From contig JAJXUF010000036.1 in the NCBI GenBank assembly GCA_021783175.1, forward strand, positions 1 to 28,762: a DNA stretch of 28,762 nt. Direction: 5' to 3'. The translations under genes were made by a program, and so were the position numbers. Below, one piece after another: positions 8,362 through 16,420 of this stretch (position 1 is the stretch's first letter; the number at the start of each line of letters is the position of its first letter). The notes beneath the pieces are model-generated. The model had not been told where the DNA came from and made no database searches. It saw nothing but the letters and a program-made list of their open reading frames with translations. The DNA is from Pseudomonadota bacterium. Lineage in GTDB: Bacteria > Pseudomonadota > Gammaproteobacteria > Acidiferrobacterales > UBA6901.

Positions 8362-8388
8362 TTTAGCATGAGAAAAAGAATGTATACT
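8362..8388 (+). promoter_or_regulatory. Possible promoter for mtgA
   Basis: TATACT at 8383-8388 matches the -10 consensus at 5 of 6 positions. The best -35 candidate (TTTAGC at 8362-8367) is poor and the spacer short at 15 bp. A transcript would begin near 8395, leaving a long leader of about 210 nt. Confidence 0.35.
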
Positions 8389-8420
8389 TTTTAATAAGTT
8401 AGCTGCAGCTGGTGCAAAAA

Positions 8421-8456
8421 GGCAGGCACGTAAGGGAACTGCCAGCCCCTTTTTTT
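8421..8456 (+). terminator. Weak terminator or attenuator-like hairpin
   Basis: Two alternative 5-bp stems can form: GGCAG (8421-8425) with CTGCC (8439-8443), or AAGGG (8432-8436) with CCCTT (8447-8451). They are followed or overlapped by seven T (8450-8456). Mutually exclusive stems before a T run could attenuate a transcript from the TATACT element, but both stems are short. Confidence 0.3.
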
Positions 8457-8604
8457 ACCTAACATCGCGCTGTCTGCACGGGTCGGCAGGCGACCAGCGC
8501 CCAACGTGTACTGTTATATACTGGGTGCCAGGCGGCCAAACAGTGCTATCCACCGAGAACCTTATGGAAAAACAACCTGCAGCGGCGCGGTGGTCAGAGC
8601 AGTG

Positions 8605-9447
8605 ATGACCAGATCGCGACGCAAAACAGGAGGGCTAAGACGCATCCTGCGCTGGGGTCTCCGCATCCTATTGCTGATTATGGTAGTGGATCTGGTTTAT
8701 GTGGCGACCCTCTGGCCGAATTGGCAGCAGCTGGCGAAAGGTCCGATCCCAAAGTCGCGGTTCATGGAGCATTACCTCGCAGTGCGCGCGGCAAAACACT
8801 GGCCGCCGATGCGCTGGGATCCGGTGCCAATTTCACAAATCCCGCTGGCTATGCAGCGTGCCGTCATCGTCGCCGAAGACGATAGCTTCTACGAGAACGA
8901 CGGGTTTGATTTCGCCGCTATCAAAGACGCCTTCGACTACAACCTCGAAAAAGGCCGCATCGTGTTCGGCGCAAGTACTATTTCGCAACAGACGGTCAAG
9001 AATCTGTTTTTGACGCCGTCTCGAAATCCCATACGCAAATGGCATGAAGCGCTGCTTACTTGGGGTCTGGGTCACCACCTCACGAAGCGCCGGATTCTAG
9101 AGATCTATCTTAATACAGCGGAATTTGGACGCGGAATTTACGGTGTCGAAGCGGCTTCCGAAGCTTATTGGGGGATTCCAGTTTCGCAGTTGACGGTAGT
9201 GCAGGCGGCGGAGCTTGCCGCATCGCTGCCTAGCCCGGTGCGCAACAATCCCGCTCACCGCGGCATATTCTTTGTGCATCATGCCGAGAAGATATTGAAT
9301 CTATTGGCACGCCAGTTCGAAATTCCCCCTGAGTCCCAGGATACCGGCCTCAATGAGAATCGGCCGGTATTTCCGGCGCCGCCGGCTGGAAGCAACGGGC
9401 CCGCACCGGTCGAAGACCGCTCTTCTGGTCCCCTGCGTACAATCTAG
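8605..9447 (+). CDS. mtgA: Monofunctional peptidoglycan glycosyltransferase
   Basis: A 280-residue inner-membrane enzyme that polymerises lipid II into glycan strands (family GT51), without a transpeptidase domain. One N-terminal membrane anchor spans about residues 18-37 after a basic stretch. The catalytic Glu is E91 in EDDSFYENDGFD. Other GT51 blocks follow in order: FGASTISQQTVKNLFL (from about 121), KRRILEIYLNTAEFG (from about 161) and GVEAAS. In the first block the usual His two residues after the second Glu region (EHxGFD in E. coli) is Asn98 here. The C-terminal 30 residues are proline-rich and outside the core fold. The ATG at 8605 is preferred over the upstream ATG at 8506, as it puts the anchor at the usual distance. 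The ribosome-binding site is poor, and a 13-codon frame ends on it by TGATG overlap. Confidence 0.93.
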   Translation: MTRSRRKTGGLRRILRWGLRILLLIMVVDLVYVATLWPNWQQLAKGPIPKSRFMEHYLAVRAAKHWPPMRWDPVPISQIPLAMQRAVIVAEDDSFYENDGFDFAAIKDAFDYNLEKGRIVFGASTISQQTVKNLFLTPSRNPIRKWHEALLTWGLGHHLTKRRILEIYLNTAEFGRGIYGVEAASEAYWGIPVSQLTVVQAAELAASLPSPVRNNPAHRGIFFVHHAEKILNLLARQFEIPPESQDTGLNENRPVFPAPPAGSNGPAPVEDRSSGPLRTI

Positions 9448-9473
9448 CCGCTGAACGCGGACCAGCCTGCGCG

Positions 9474-9502
9474 TACACGCGCGCGTTTGCTCGCTGTATA
9501 AT
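9474..9502 (+). promoter_or_regulatory. Promoter of glyQS
   Basis: A perfect TATAAT lies at 9497-9502 in the gap between mtgA and glyQ. The -35 candidate TACACG (9474-9479) is weak, with a 17-bp spacer. Initiation near 9509 gives a leader of under 40 nt, with no room for a structured attenuator. Confidence 0.55.
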
Positions 9503-9546
9503 CTGGTGAGTTTCAGCCGTTCCAATAATTAACCAAAGGCCAGCTC

Positions 9547-10434
9547 TTGAAATTCCAGGACCTCATACTTGCCCTGCAACGATATTGGGCCGGTCAGGGC
9601 TGTATTGTTCTGCAGCCCTATGACATGGAGATGGGCGCGGGGACGTTTCACACCGCCACGTTCCTCCGAGCCCTCGGACCGGAACCATGGCGGGCAGCCT
9701 ACGTGCAGCCGTCCCGCCGACCCAAGGATGGTCGATATGGCGACAATCCCAATCGATTGCAGCACTACTACCAGTTTCAGGTTGTGCTCAAGCCGTCGCC
9801 CGACAATATACAGGATCTGTATCTCGAATCGTTGCGGACTCTGGGGATCGATACGCGCAAACACGATATCCGGTTTGTGGAAGACGACTGGGAATCGCCC
9901 ACTCTCGGCGCCTGGGGTCTTGGCTGGGAAGTGTGGCTCAATGGCATGGAGGTGACCCAGTTCACCTATTTCCAGGAAGTAGGCAGTCTCGTGTGCAAAC
10001 CGGTATTGGGAGAGATCACCTACGGTTTGGAGCGTCTCGCCATGTACCTGCAGAGCGTCGACAGCGTCTACGACATCGAATGGACGCACGGGGTCAGTTA
10101 TGGCGACGTCTATCATCAGAACGAGGTTGAACAGTCGCGCTACAATTTCGAGCACAGCAACGTCAATTGGCTGTTCCAGCAGTTCAACGATTTTGAATCG
10201 GAAGCAAAGCGCCTGCTCGCCGAGAAACTGCCCTTGCCGGGTTTTGAGATGGTCATGAAATGTTCCCACACCTTCAATCTCCTGGATGCCCGCGGGGCCA
10301 TTTCCACTACCGAACGCGCTGCCTATATCGGACGCGTCCGCGCGCTTGCGCGTCTGGTTGCGCAAAGCTACTTCGAGTCGCGTGAAGCTCTCGGCTTCCC
10401 TCTGATCAAAAAAACCGGCGGGAAGAGTTCATGA
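9547..10434 (+). CDS. glyQ: Glycyl-tRNA synthetase alpha subunit
   Basis: Catalytic class II subunit of the tetrameric alpha2-beta2 glycyl-tRNA synthetase. The 295-residue product aligns by eye over the whole bacterial GlyQ length, with hallmark stretches [20 protein letters not shown] near the N-terminus, [20 protein letters not shown], and [15 protein letters not shown]. The start is TTG at 9547; no in-frame ATG lies closer to the conserved N-terminus, and AAAGG about 8 nt upstream can serve as ribosome-binding site. The last codons overlap the glyS start by 4 nt (ATGA), which couples equal synthesis of both subunits. Confidence 0.98.
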   Translation: MKFQDLILALQRYWAGQGCIVLQPYDMEMGAGTFHTATFLRALGPEPWRAAYVQPSRRPKDGRYGDNPNRLQHYYQFQVVLKPSPDNIQDLYLESLRTLGIDTRKHDIRFVEDDWESPTLGAWGLGWEVWLNGMEVTQFTYFQEVGSLVCKPVLGEITYGLERLAMYLQSVDSVYDIEWTHGVSYGDVYHQNEVEQSRYNFEHSNVNWLFQQFNDFESEAKRLLAEKLPLPGFEMVMKCSHTFNLLDARGAISTTERAAYIGRVRALARLVAQSYFESREALGFPLIKKTGGKSS

Positions 10435-12665
10435 CTAGGAAAACCAAGACGTCAGCGGCCCGGCGTTCGGCCGCGCGTGCTACTCAGCCGCATGGCAGTC
10501 AGAGCCTGCTTGTCGAGATTCTCACCGAGGAGCTTCCCCCGAAGTCGCTGCAGCGCCTGTCACAGTCTTTTGCGGATAATGTGTTAGAAGGTCTTAGGCA
10601 GCAGTCTTTTCTGGCGCCGACCAGCGTCGCCCAGCCCCTGGCAACGCCGCGGCGCCTGGCAGTTCTGGTGACCACTACTCTGGACCGGCAACCGGATCGC
10701 ATCGTCGAGCGGCGCGGACCAGCGGTAAGTGCTGGTTTTGCGCCTGATGGAAAACCCACGCCTGCGCTGGTGGGATTTGCAAGATCTTGCGGGGTCGATC
10801 CAGCCGGGCTCGAACGGCGCAGCGGCGACAAGGGAGAATATTTTGTCTATTGCTCGAAACAGAAAGGCGAACCTTTGGCTCGTCATCTGGGTCCCATCGT
10901 CGAAGCGAGTCTTAGGAAGTTGCCTGTCGCGAAGCTCATGCATTGGGGCAGCGGAGACGTGGAATTTGTGCGTCCGGTGCATGGTCTGATGATGTTGCAC
11001 GGCAGTCGCGTAGTGACCGGAGAGGTTTTTGGTCTCAAGAGTGGTAACACGACACTCGGGCACCGATTTCTCAGCCGCGGAACAGTCGTTATTCCCAGCG
11101 CAGATCGCTATAGTGCGACCATGCGCCGTTCCGGCCGCGTTGTGGTGAGCATTGCCGAGCGGCGCACCGAAATCGAGCGCAAGCTGCGCGCGGCTGCGCA
11201 ACGCGTTAAGCGGGGCACACAGGTTTTGCTCGACGAGAAGAAACGCGCCGCCGTTTCTGACGAGCAATGGAGCATTGCGGCGGCGGAAGTCGTTCGGAAC
11301 AACTCGGTCTTGCTGGACGAAGTTGCTTCACTAGTGGAATGGCCAGCCGTATACGCTGGTCGCTTCGGCGATGAATTTCTGCGAGTTCCCGTTCCTTGCC
11401 TGGCCTTGAGCATGCAGCGGCACCAGAAGTACTTTCCGCTCGTGCACATGCAACAAAAGGGTTTCATGCTGCCCCACTTTTTGGTGGTCAGCAACATCGA
11501 AACACGCGCGCCGAAGAACATCATTCACGGCAATGAGCGCGTTCTGCGTGCGCGTCTGAGCGACGCCAAGTTCTTCTATGAGCTGGACCAGAAGACCAGG
11601 CTTGAAGAACGTGTGCCCAAACTGGCGAATGTGGTGTACCAGAACAAGCTGGGCAGCCAGTTGGAGCGCGTGCAGCGCATCCAGAAGCTGGCTGGGAGGA
11701 TCGCCGACCGGTTAGGCCTGGACGACCAGAGTAGGCGCGACGTTGATCGCGCTGCATACCTGTGCAAAGCTGATCTGCTCACTGAGATGGTAGGAGAATT
11801 TCCCGAACTTCAGGGCACCATGGGGGCATTCTATGCAGAGCACGACAGCGAACAGCCTCAGGTGGTGCAGGCGATCCGGGGCCATTATGCGCCGCGCTTT
11901 GCCGGTGATTCCTTGCCCGCAAGCAAGGTTGCGATCTGTGTTGCTTTGGCCGACAAGTTAGACACCCTGGTAGGGATCTATGGAGTCGGACTTGTCCCGA
12001 CCGGCGATAAGGATCCGTTCGGATTGCGCCGACAGGCGCTTGGCATTGTCCGCATTCTGGTCGAGGGTTCGCTACCGCTGGATCTGGCGGAATTGCTCGC
12101 CTTATCCCGCGGTCACTTTGCGCCGGACGTTGTCGCAGAAAGCGTGGTACAGGAACTTTACAACTTTGTGCTGGAGCGGCTTAAGCCCTACCTGCGCGAC
12201 AAAGGATTCCTTCCGGATGAAATCGACGCTGTCTTGAGTCTTGCGCCAACCCGCTTGGATCTGGTGTTGTTGCGTCTACAGGCACTGCAGGAATTTCGCC
12301 GCCTGCCTGAGGCGGAATCTCTTGCCAGCGCCAATAAGCGTATTCGAAATATCCTGAGGCAGGCCGGCGCAGCACACGTTGGCCCCGTCAACCCGTCGCT
12401 TTTCACGGAAGCGGCGGAAACGCGACTGGCGCAGCAGGTCGAATCTCTGCAGTCACGGGTGCGTGGGTTGATCGCAAGTTCCGACTACACTTCTGCGCTT
12501 AAGCAGCTTTCCGGGTTGCGCGCGGTGGTCGATGAATTCTTCGACAAGGTAATGGTGATGGCTGAAGATTCGCGAGTGCGCGCTAACAGATTGGCGCTCT
12601 TGGATGAACTTAGCAGTCTGTTTTTAGGTGTCGCAGATATTTCAAAGCTGCAGGCGCGACAATAA
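10431..12665 (+). CDS. glyS: Glycyl-tRNA synthetase beta subunit
   Basis: The tRNA-recognising partner of GlyQ. At 744 residues it is longer than the E. coli protein (689). The excess includes a basic N-terminal tail of about 25 residues ([20 protein letters not shown]) before the conserved [15 protein letters not shown]. Further family stretches are [14 protein letters not shown] in mid-N-terminus (here [12 protein letters not shown]), [30 protein letters not shown], and [19 protein letters not shown]. The C-terminal anticodon-binding region (about 640-735) is present. It overlaps glyQ by 4 nt and is followed by the MazG-like gene after 90 bp. Confidence 0.98.
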   Translation: MTRKTKTSAARRSAARATQPHGSQSLLVEILTEELPPKSLQRLSQSFADNVLEGLRQQSFLAPTSVAQPLATPRRLAVLVTTTLDRQPDRIVERRGPAVSAGFAPDGKPTPALVGFARSCGVDPAGLERRSGDKGEYFVYCSKQKGEPLARHLGPIVEASLRKLPVAKLMHWGSGDVEFVRPVHGLMMLHGSRVVTGEVFGLKSGNTTLGHRFLSRGTVVIPSADRYSATMRRSGRVVVSIAERRTEIERKLRAAAQRVKRGTQVLLDEKKRAAVSDEQWSIAAAEVVRNNSVLLDEVASLVEWPAVYAGRFGDEFLRVPVPCLALSMQRHQKYFPLVHMQQKGFMLPHFLVVSNIETRAPKNIIHGNERVLRARLSDAKFFYELDQKTRLEERVPKLANVVYQNKLGSQLERVQRIQKLAGRIADRLGLDDQSRRDVDRAAYLCKADLLTEMVGEFPELQGTMGAFYAEHDSEQPQVVQAIRGHYAPRFAGDSLPASKVAICVALADKLDTLVGIYGVGLVPTGDKDPFGLRRQALGIVRILVEGSLPLDLAELLALSRGHFAPDVVAESVVQELYNFVLERLKPYLRDKGFLPDEIDAVLSLAPTRLDLVLLRLQALQEFRRLPEAESLASANKRIRNILRQAGAAHVGPVNPSLFTEAAETRLAQQVESLQSRVRGLIASSDYTSALKQLSGLRAVVDEFFDKVMVMAEDSRVRANRLALLDELSSLFLGVADISKLQARQ

Positions 12666-12755
12666 ACTGTCGATCGGCACGCTGCGGGGTGTTGCTGAGC
12701 TGCCCCCAAGTGTCGGTCTGTGGTCTGCGAGGTTTAAAAAACGAGGTAATCGCCC

Positions 12756-13085
12756 ATGAATCCGGATTCCTATCAGGAAATGCTCACAGCAGTTCAGTCG
12801 TTTCACACCAAGCACCGATTCCGCGAAACCGGCGGCGAGGAGCTTGCCTACAGGGTAGCTTTGATGGCCGAGGAGCTTGGCGAAATATCCGCCTGCGTAA
12901 CCAAGGGCAAGAGCAAGGAAGCGTTGGCAGAAGAGGTGGCCGATCTTTTCATACTCGTCATCGGCACTGCCATCAGCGCCGATTTCGACCTGAAAGAGGC
13001 CTTCTGGGCAAAAATGAAGAAGCTTGACGCGCGACAGGCGCGCATGATCAATGGCCGTATTCGCGTTTCCGAGTTTCGTGACTGA
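12756..13085 (+). CDS. MazG-like nucleotide pyrophosphohydrolase
   Basis: A 109-residue all-alpha NTP pyrophosphatase-type protein. In this superfamily acidic residues bind magnesium and release pyrophosphate from (d)NTPs. The EExxE motif is E39-E40-L-G-E43 and the paired ExxD motif is E60-V-A-D63. It is a single MazG domain, far shorter than the duplicated E. coli MazG (about 263). GAGG lies about 9 nt before the ATG. It sits between glyS and the gmhB-like gene, a position empty in Pseudomonas, so it may be a lineage-specific insertion into the block. The substrate is not predictable; house-cleaning of damaged nucleotides is the usual family role. Confidence 0.85.
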   Translation: MNPDSYQEMLTAVQSFHTKHRFRETGGEELAYRVALMAEELGEISACVTKGKSKEALAEEVADLFILVIGTAISADFDLKEAFWAKMKKLDARQARMINGRIRVSEFRD

Positions 13086-13215
13086 ATGTGCGCGTTATTT
13101 GCAGGACGAATTCGATGATTCGTAATCGATGTCTTTCTGCCATGACCGAGTGCTCGAGCTCGGCGGTGATTGATCCGGCGAGCGGGTGTGACAAGGAGTG
13201 GTGGAGCATGCTTGA

Positions 13216-13743
13216 ATGAAGGTTGTTATTCTTAGTCGCGATGGACTCATCAACAGACCCCTTCCCGACGGGGTGCAACAACCGGATCAATGGCAGCCAA
13301 TGCCTGGTAGCCTCGAGGCGTTGGCGCGGCTGCAACGCGAAGGTTATCGCGTGGTTATCGCGACTGTACAGCCGGGTGTTGCAAATGGGGCCCCGCGCAT
13401 GGAAATGCTGAACCGCATTCATGTGCGCATGTTGGAAGCGGTGCGCAACAAGGGCGGTCAGATTGACGCTGTTTTCGTATGTCCGCATGCGGCGAACGAT
13501 TTATGCCGTTGCCGGCCACCGGCGCCGGGCCTTTACGAACAAATCGGCGATCGACTCAAGATTAATCTGGCGGGGGTGTTCGCCGTTTGTGTCAACGAGG
13601 ATGAGGCGGCTGCGGCGCAAGCCGCCGGCGCCCGTCCGGTAATTGTCAGCAGTACAGACAAGCAAGCACCTAATTCAATATCTCGGTTCGCGAGCCTCGC
13701 AGATTTTGTCGAGGATCTTGTTACCAATAAAATTGTTCATTGA
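13216..13743 (+). CDS. Degenerate GmhB-like HAD protein, probably catalytically inactive
   Basis: A 175-residue homologue of D,D-heptose-1,7-bisphosphate phosphatase. Homology shows in the opening strand and loop (LSRDGLIN), the spacing of the fold, the zinc site C89-P-H91 with C97-R-C99, and position between glyS and plsC, where Pseudomonas keeps gmhB. The catalytic apparatus is eroded: the nucleophile Asp of LDRDGT is Ser7 (AGT), the following Thr is Leu11, the second motif TNQSG reads TVQPG, the motif III Lys after CRCR is Pro101, and the GDK motif IV is replaced by VNEDE. Asp9 and Thr50 remain. The frame is intact with GGAG 9 nt before the ATG, so it is translated and constrained rather than a plain pseudogene. 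A structural or regulatory role, or loss of the heptose step, are both possible. Confidence 0.75.
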   Translation: MKVVILSRDGLINRPLPDGVQQPDQWQPMPGSLEALARLQREGYRVVIATVQPGVANGAPRMEMLNRIHVRMLEAVRNKGGQIDAVFVCPHAANDLCRCRPPAPGLYEQIGDRLKINLAGVFAVCVNEDEAAAAQAAGARPVIVSSTDKQAPNSISRFASLADFVEDLVTNKIVH

Positions 13744-13744
13744 C

Positions 13745-14494
13745 ATGCTTACTCTGCGCTCGCTAATTTTCAACATCCTGATGTTTTCTACGGTCGTAGT
13801 ACATGCGCTGCTGAGCTTGCTTACGGCGCCGTTCCCACCGATTATGCGCTACCGCTTTATCAGCTTGTGGGCGCGTCTCCAGGTTCGGTTGCTGCGTGTG
13901 ATTTGCGGTCTGAACTACAGCGTGGAAGGCAGAGAAAACCTGCCCTCGGGTCCGGCCATCATCTTGGCCAAACACCAGTCCTCTTGGGAGACCCTCGCCT
14001 TCCAGGAGATCTTCCCACCCCAGGTCTGGGTGCTGAAACGCGAGCTGCTGTTTGTTCCCTTTTTCGGCTGGGGGCTTGCCTTGACCCAGCCAATCGCCAT
14101 AGACCGTGGGGGCGGTTCGCGCGCCATCGATCAAATTGTCAAACAGGGGCGTGACCGTCTGCAGTCCGGCCGTTGGGTGGTGGTGTTTCCCGAAGGGACG
14201 CGTGTCGCTCCGGGTCATAACAAGCGCCATGGGATAGGTGGCTCCGTGCTTGCGGCGCAAACCGGCTTTCCCGTGGTGCCGGTGGCGCACAATGCTGGTT
14301 CGTATTGGCCGCGACGCGGATTTATCAAGCGCCCGGGAACCGTTCGCGTGGTGATCGGGCCGATGATAGACAGTAGTGGCAAGAGCGCCCAGGAGATCAA
14401 GGAAATTGTCGAGCACTGGATGCGGGAAACAATGGCGCGGCTGGAGCAGCGCAGTGACAAGGCTTCCGCGGCAAAACGCAAAAGTGCGAAGTGA
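13745..14494 (+). CDS. plsC: 1-acyl-sn-glycerol-3-phosphate acyltransferase
   Basis: A 249-residue inner-membrane enzyme that adds the second acyl chain to lysophosphatidate in phospholipid synthesis. An N-terminal hydrophobic segment (about 5-35) is followed by motif 1, KHQSSWET, where the usual HX4D is HX4E; the Glu form is typical for this proteobacterial subfamily. Motif III is VVVFPEGTR, and GFPVVPVAHNAG follows as motif IV. The ATG at 13745 is one base after the gmhB-like stop; the frame remains open to 13643 inside that gene but the extra residues match nothing. The C-terminal tail is Lys-rich. It converges on rsmA with a 77-bp gap. The glyQ-glyS-gmhB-plsC order is as in Pseudomonas. 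Confidence 0.93.
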   Translation: MLTLRSLIFNILMFSTVVVHALLSLLTAPFPPIMRYRFISLWARLQVRLLRVICGLNYSVEGRENLPSGPAIILAKHQSSWETLAFQEIFPPQVWVLKRELLFVPFFGWGLALTQPIAIDRGGGSRAIDQIVKQGRDRLQSGRWVVVFPEGTRVAPGHNKRHGIGGSVLAAQTGFPVVPVAHNAGSYWPRRGFIKRPGTVRVVIGPMIDSSGKSAQEIKEIVEHWMRETMARLEQRSDKASAAKRKSAK

Positions 14495-14571
14495 CTAAAT
14501 CTCGCCCCTGATGGGTTGACGGGGAGCCGGCGCGGACATGGAGGTAGAAATATCGTCCGACCGGCAGACAG

Positions 14572-15363
14572 CTAGCCCGTTTCGTCGTCGACTGCGTTTG
14601 CCAGCGCGGCAAACTCCTGCAGCGTTAATGTCTCGGCGCGCCTGCCGGGATCGATGCCGAGATGCATCAATGTCTCAGATGTCATCAGACCCTGCAGGCT
14701 ATTGCGCAGGACCTTGCGTCGCTGACTGAAGGCGGTCTGCACGAGCTGATGAAAACGCTGTGCGTCGCGCACCAAAAGCGGGGGTTCTTGGTACGGAATC
14801 AGGCGTACAACCGCCGATTCCACGCGCGGCGGCGGTGAAAATGATCCTGCCGAAACTCGAAACACCTGCTCTACTCGGCAGCGCCATTGGACCATGACAC
14901 TCAACCGGCCGTAGTCTTTTCCGCCAGGTTCGGCAGCAAGGCGATCGACCACCTCCTTTTGGAGCATAAAAAGCATGTCCTCCAGACACGAGTGGAGGTC
15001 CAGCAAGCGGAAGAGCAGCGGAGTGGAGATGTTGTACGGCAGATTGCCGATCAGCCGCAGTCGCTTTCCAGACGGGGCGAGCCTGCAAAAATCAAAGTTA
15101 AGCGCATCGGCTTGGTGAACAGTGAGGCCCTGGGGGTAGGTGGCTTGCAGGTAACTGACCAAGTCGCGGTCGAGTTCCACCGCCTGAATTTCATGCGCAC
15201 GTTCCATAAGGTGGTGCGTGAGCGCACCTTTTCCCGGTCCGATCTCAACGATAGCCTGTCCTGGCCGCGGATCAAATTCCTCGATGATGCGCGCTACAAC
15301 TGCGGGGTCATGCAGAAAATGCTGGCCAAAACGCCGGCGCGGTCGGTGATTTGAAGCAGACAT
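14572..15363 (-). CDS. rsmA: 16S rRNA adenine dimethyltransferase RsmA (KsgA)
   Basis: Dimethylates the two adjacent adenines of the 3'-terminal helix 45 of 16S rRNA late in 30S assembly, using S-adenosylmethionine. The 263-residue length is typical. The N-terminus has the family RRRFGQHFLHDP; SAM motif I is VEIGPGKGALT (from residue 39), an acidic VELDRDL follows, and catalytic motif IV is NLPYNIS (107-113). The SFSPPPRVESAVVRL block is also diagnostic. It starts 5 nt after the pdxA stop and is the last gene of the lptD-surA-pdxA-rsmA run. The apaG-apaH genes that follow in enterics are absent; the next gene is the convergent plsC. Confidence 0.98.
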   Translation of the reverse strand: MSASNHRPRRRFGQHFLHDPAVVARIIEEFDPRPGQAIVEIGPGKGALTHHLMERAHEIQAVELDRDLVSYLQATYPQGLTVHQADALNFDFCRLAPSGKRLRLIGNLPYNISTPLLFRLLDLHSCLEDMLFMLQKEVVDRLAAEPGGKDYGRLSVMVQWRCRVEQVFRVSAGSFSPPPRVESAVVRLIPYQEPPLLVRDAQRFHQLVQTAFSQRRKVLRNSLQGLMTSETLMHLGIDPGRRAETLTLQEFAALANAVDDETG

Positions 15364-15368
15364 TGGTG

Positions 15369-16385
15369 TTAGTCCGAGTGTGCCGGATCCCTTCGCGGTG
15401 AGCCACTTTCGCGGCCGGCGCCGGCCAGCATCCGGGCCGTGTCCAGCGCTGCGCGCATGCTCGATGTATCACATCCACCTTTACCTGCCAATTCCAGTGC
15501 GGTCCCATGATCCACCGAAGTGCGAACGAATGGCAGACCCAAAGTCACGTTGACCGCATTTGCAAAGTCGCGCTGCTTCAGCACCGGCAGGCCCTGGTCA
15601 TGGTACATGGTAAGGACGGCATCGACGCCGATAAGTTGCTCCGGTATGAAGGCGGTATCGGCGGGAACAGGTCCGCGCAAGCGCAGGCCTTGGCGCGATA
15701 GTGCTTGCACGACCGGGCAAATTACATCCAGCTCTTCGCGCCCCAAGTGTCCGGACTCTCCTGCGTGGGGATTCAGGCCGCATACCAGGATCAATGGGTC
15801 GGATAACTTGAAACGCACCCTCAGATCCTGATGCAGCACCTTAATGACGCTGCTTAAGTGTTCCCGGGTGATAAGCGAGCTTACTTTCGCCAGCGGAACG
15901 TGGATTGTAACCAGCGCAACGCGCAATCCAGGGCATGTCAGCATCATGACTGGCTGTGGGCTGCCACTGCGTTGCGCGAGAAACTCAGTGTGGCCGGTGA
16001 AGGCTATTCCGGCATCGTTGATTACGCCCTTGTGGACGGGTCCGGTGACCAGTGCGTCAAATTCTCCGCGGATGCAACCATCGACGGCTATCTCGAGAGT
16101 CTTGAGGACGTAGCGAGCGTTGGCGATGTTAAGATGCCCTGGTTCTGCCGGTTGCGCCATGTCGACCGGAACGATGAACCGACGCGGTTTGGTTCCTGGT
16201 TGTCCGTTCCATGAATCAAAATGAATGCTCAATCCGAGGCGTGCGGCGCGTTGCACGAGGACCTGTGGGTCGCAAATAAGGACTTCGTGGGTGACGGGAG
16301 GCGACTGGGCCAGCATGACGCAGAGGTCTGGCCCAATACCCGCGGGCTCGCCGGGTGTGATCGCCAGGACAGGAGGTCTATCCAC
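15369..16385 (-). CDS. pdxA: 4-hydroxythreonine-4-phosphate dehydrogenase
   Basis: Oxidises 4-phosphohydroxy-L-threonine with NAD(P) and decarboxylates it on the way to pyridoxal 5'-phosphate. The 338-residue product opens with ITPGEPAGIGPD. The metal-binding histidines can be placed at H162 (TIHVPL), H207 (NPHAGE) and H262 (YHDQGLP), matching H166/H211/H266 of the E. coli enzyme. The start is GTG at 16385, since no ATG precedes the conserved N-terminus; the ribosome-binding site is weak and the gene begins 35 nt after surA. The C-terminus has a short polar tail (RESGSPRRDPAHSD). Confidence 0.97.
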   Translation of the reverse strand: MDRPPVLAITPGEPAGIGPDLCVMLAQSPPVTHEVLICDPQVLVQRAARLGLSIHFDSWNGQPGTKPRRFIVPVDMAQPAEPGHLNIANARYVLKTLEIAVDGCIRGEFDALVTGPVHKGVINDAGIAFTGHTEFLAQRSGSPQPVMMLTCPGLRVALVTIHVPLAKVSSLITREHLSSVIKVLHQDLRVRFKLSDPLILVCGLNPHAGESGHLGREELDVICPVVQALSRQGLRLRGPVPADTAFIPEQLIGVDAVLTMYHDQGLPVLKQRDFANAVNVTLGLPFVRTSVDHGTALELAGKGGCDTSSMRAALDTARMLAGAGRESGSPRRDPAHSD

Positions 16386-16420
16386 AGTCCACTGGCGCCT
16401 GTATGCAACCAGGCCGGCGT

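Larger units (their letters stand above)
7916..8604. other. Divergent intergenic region between PP-loop gene and mtgA
   Basis: Nearly 700 bp without a convincing gene. It holds a perfect 10-bp inverted repeat (8291-8322), a TATACT element (8383-8388), a weak hairpin with seven T (8421-8456) and a 13-codon reading frame ending on the mtgA start. A 61-codon minus-strand frame at 8102-8287 starts at GTG, has no ribosome-binding site and shows no family motif, so it is not called. No tRNA or known riboswitch was recognised. Confidence 0.6.

Noticed and set aside
9529..10365. Minus-strand 278-codon frame opposite glyQ
   Set aside because: It is antisense to a clear glyQ with no recognisable domain.
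13970..13995. HX4E instead of HX4D in PlsC as a lost active site
   Set aside because: The Glu form KHQSxWET is, as far as I recall, normal in this proteobacterial acyltransferase subfamily, and all other motifs are intact.
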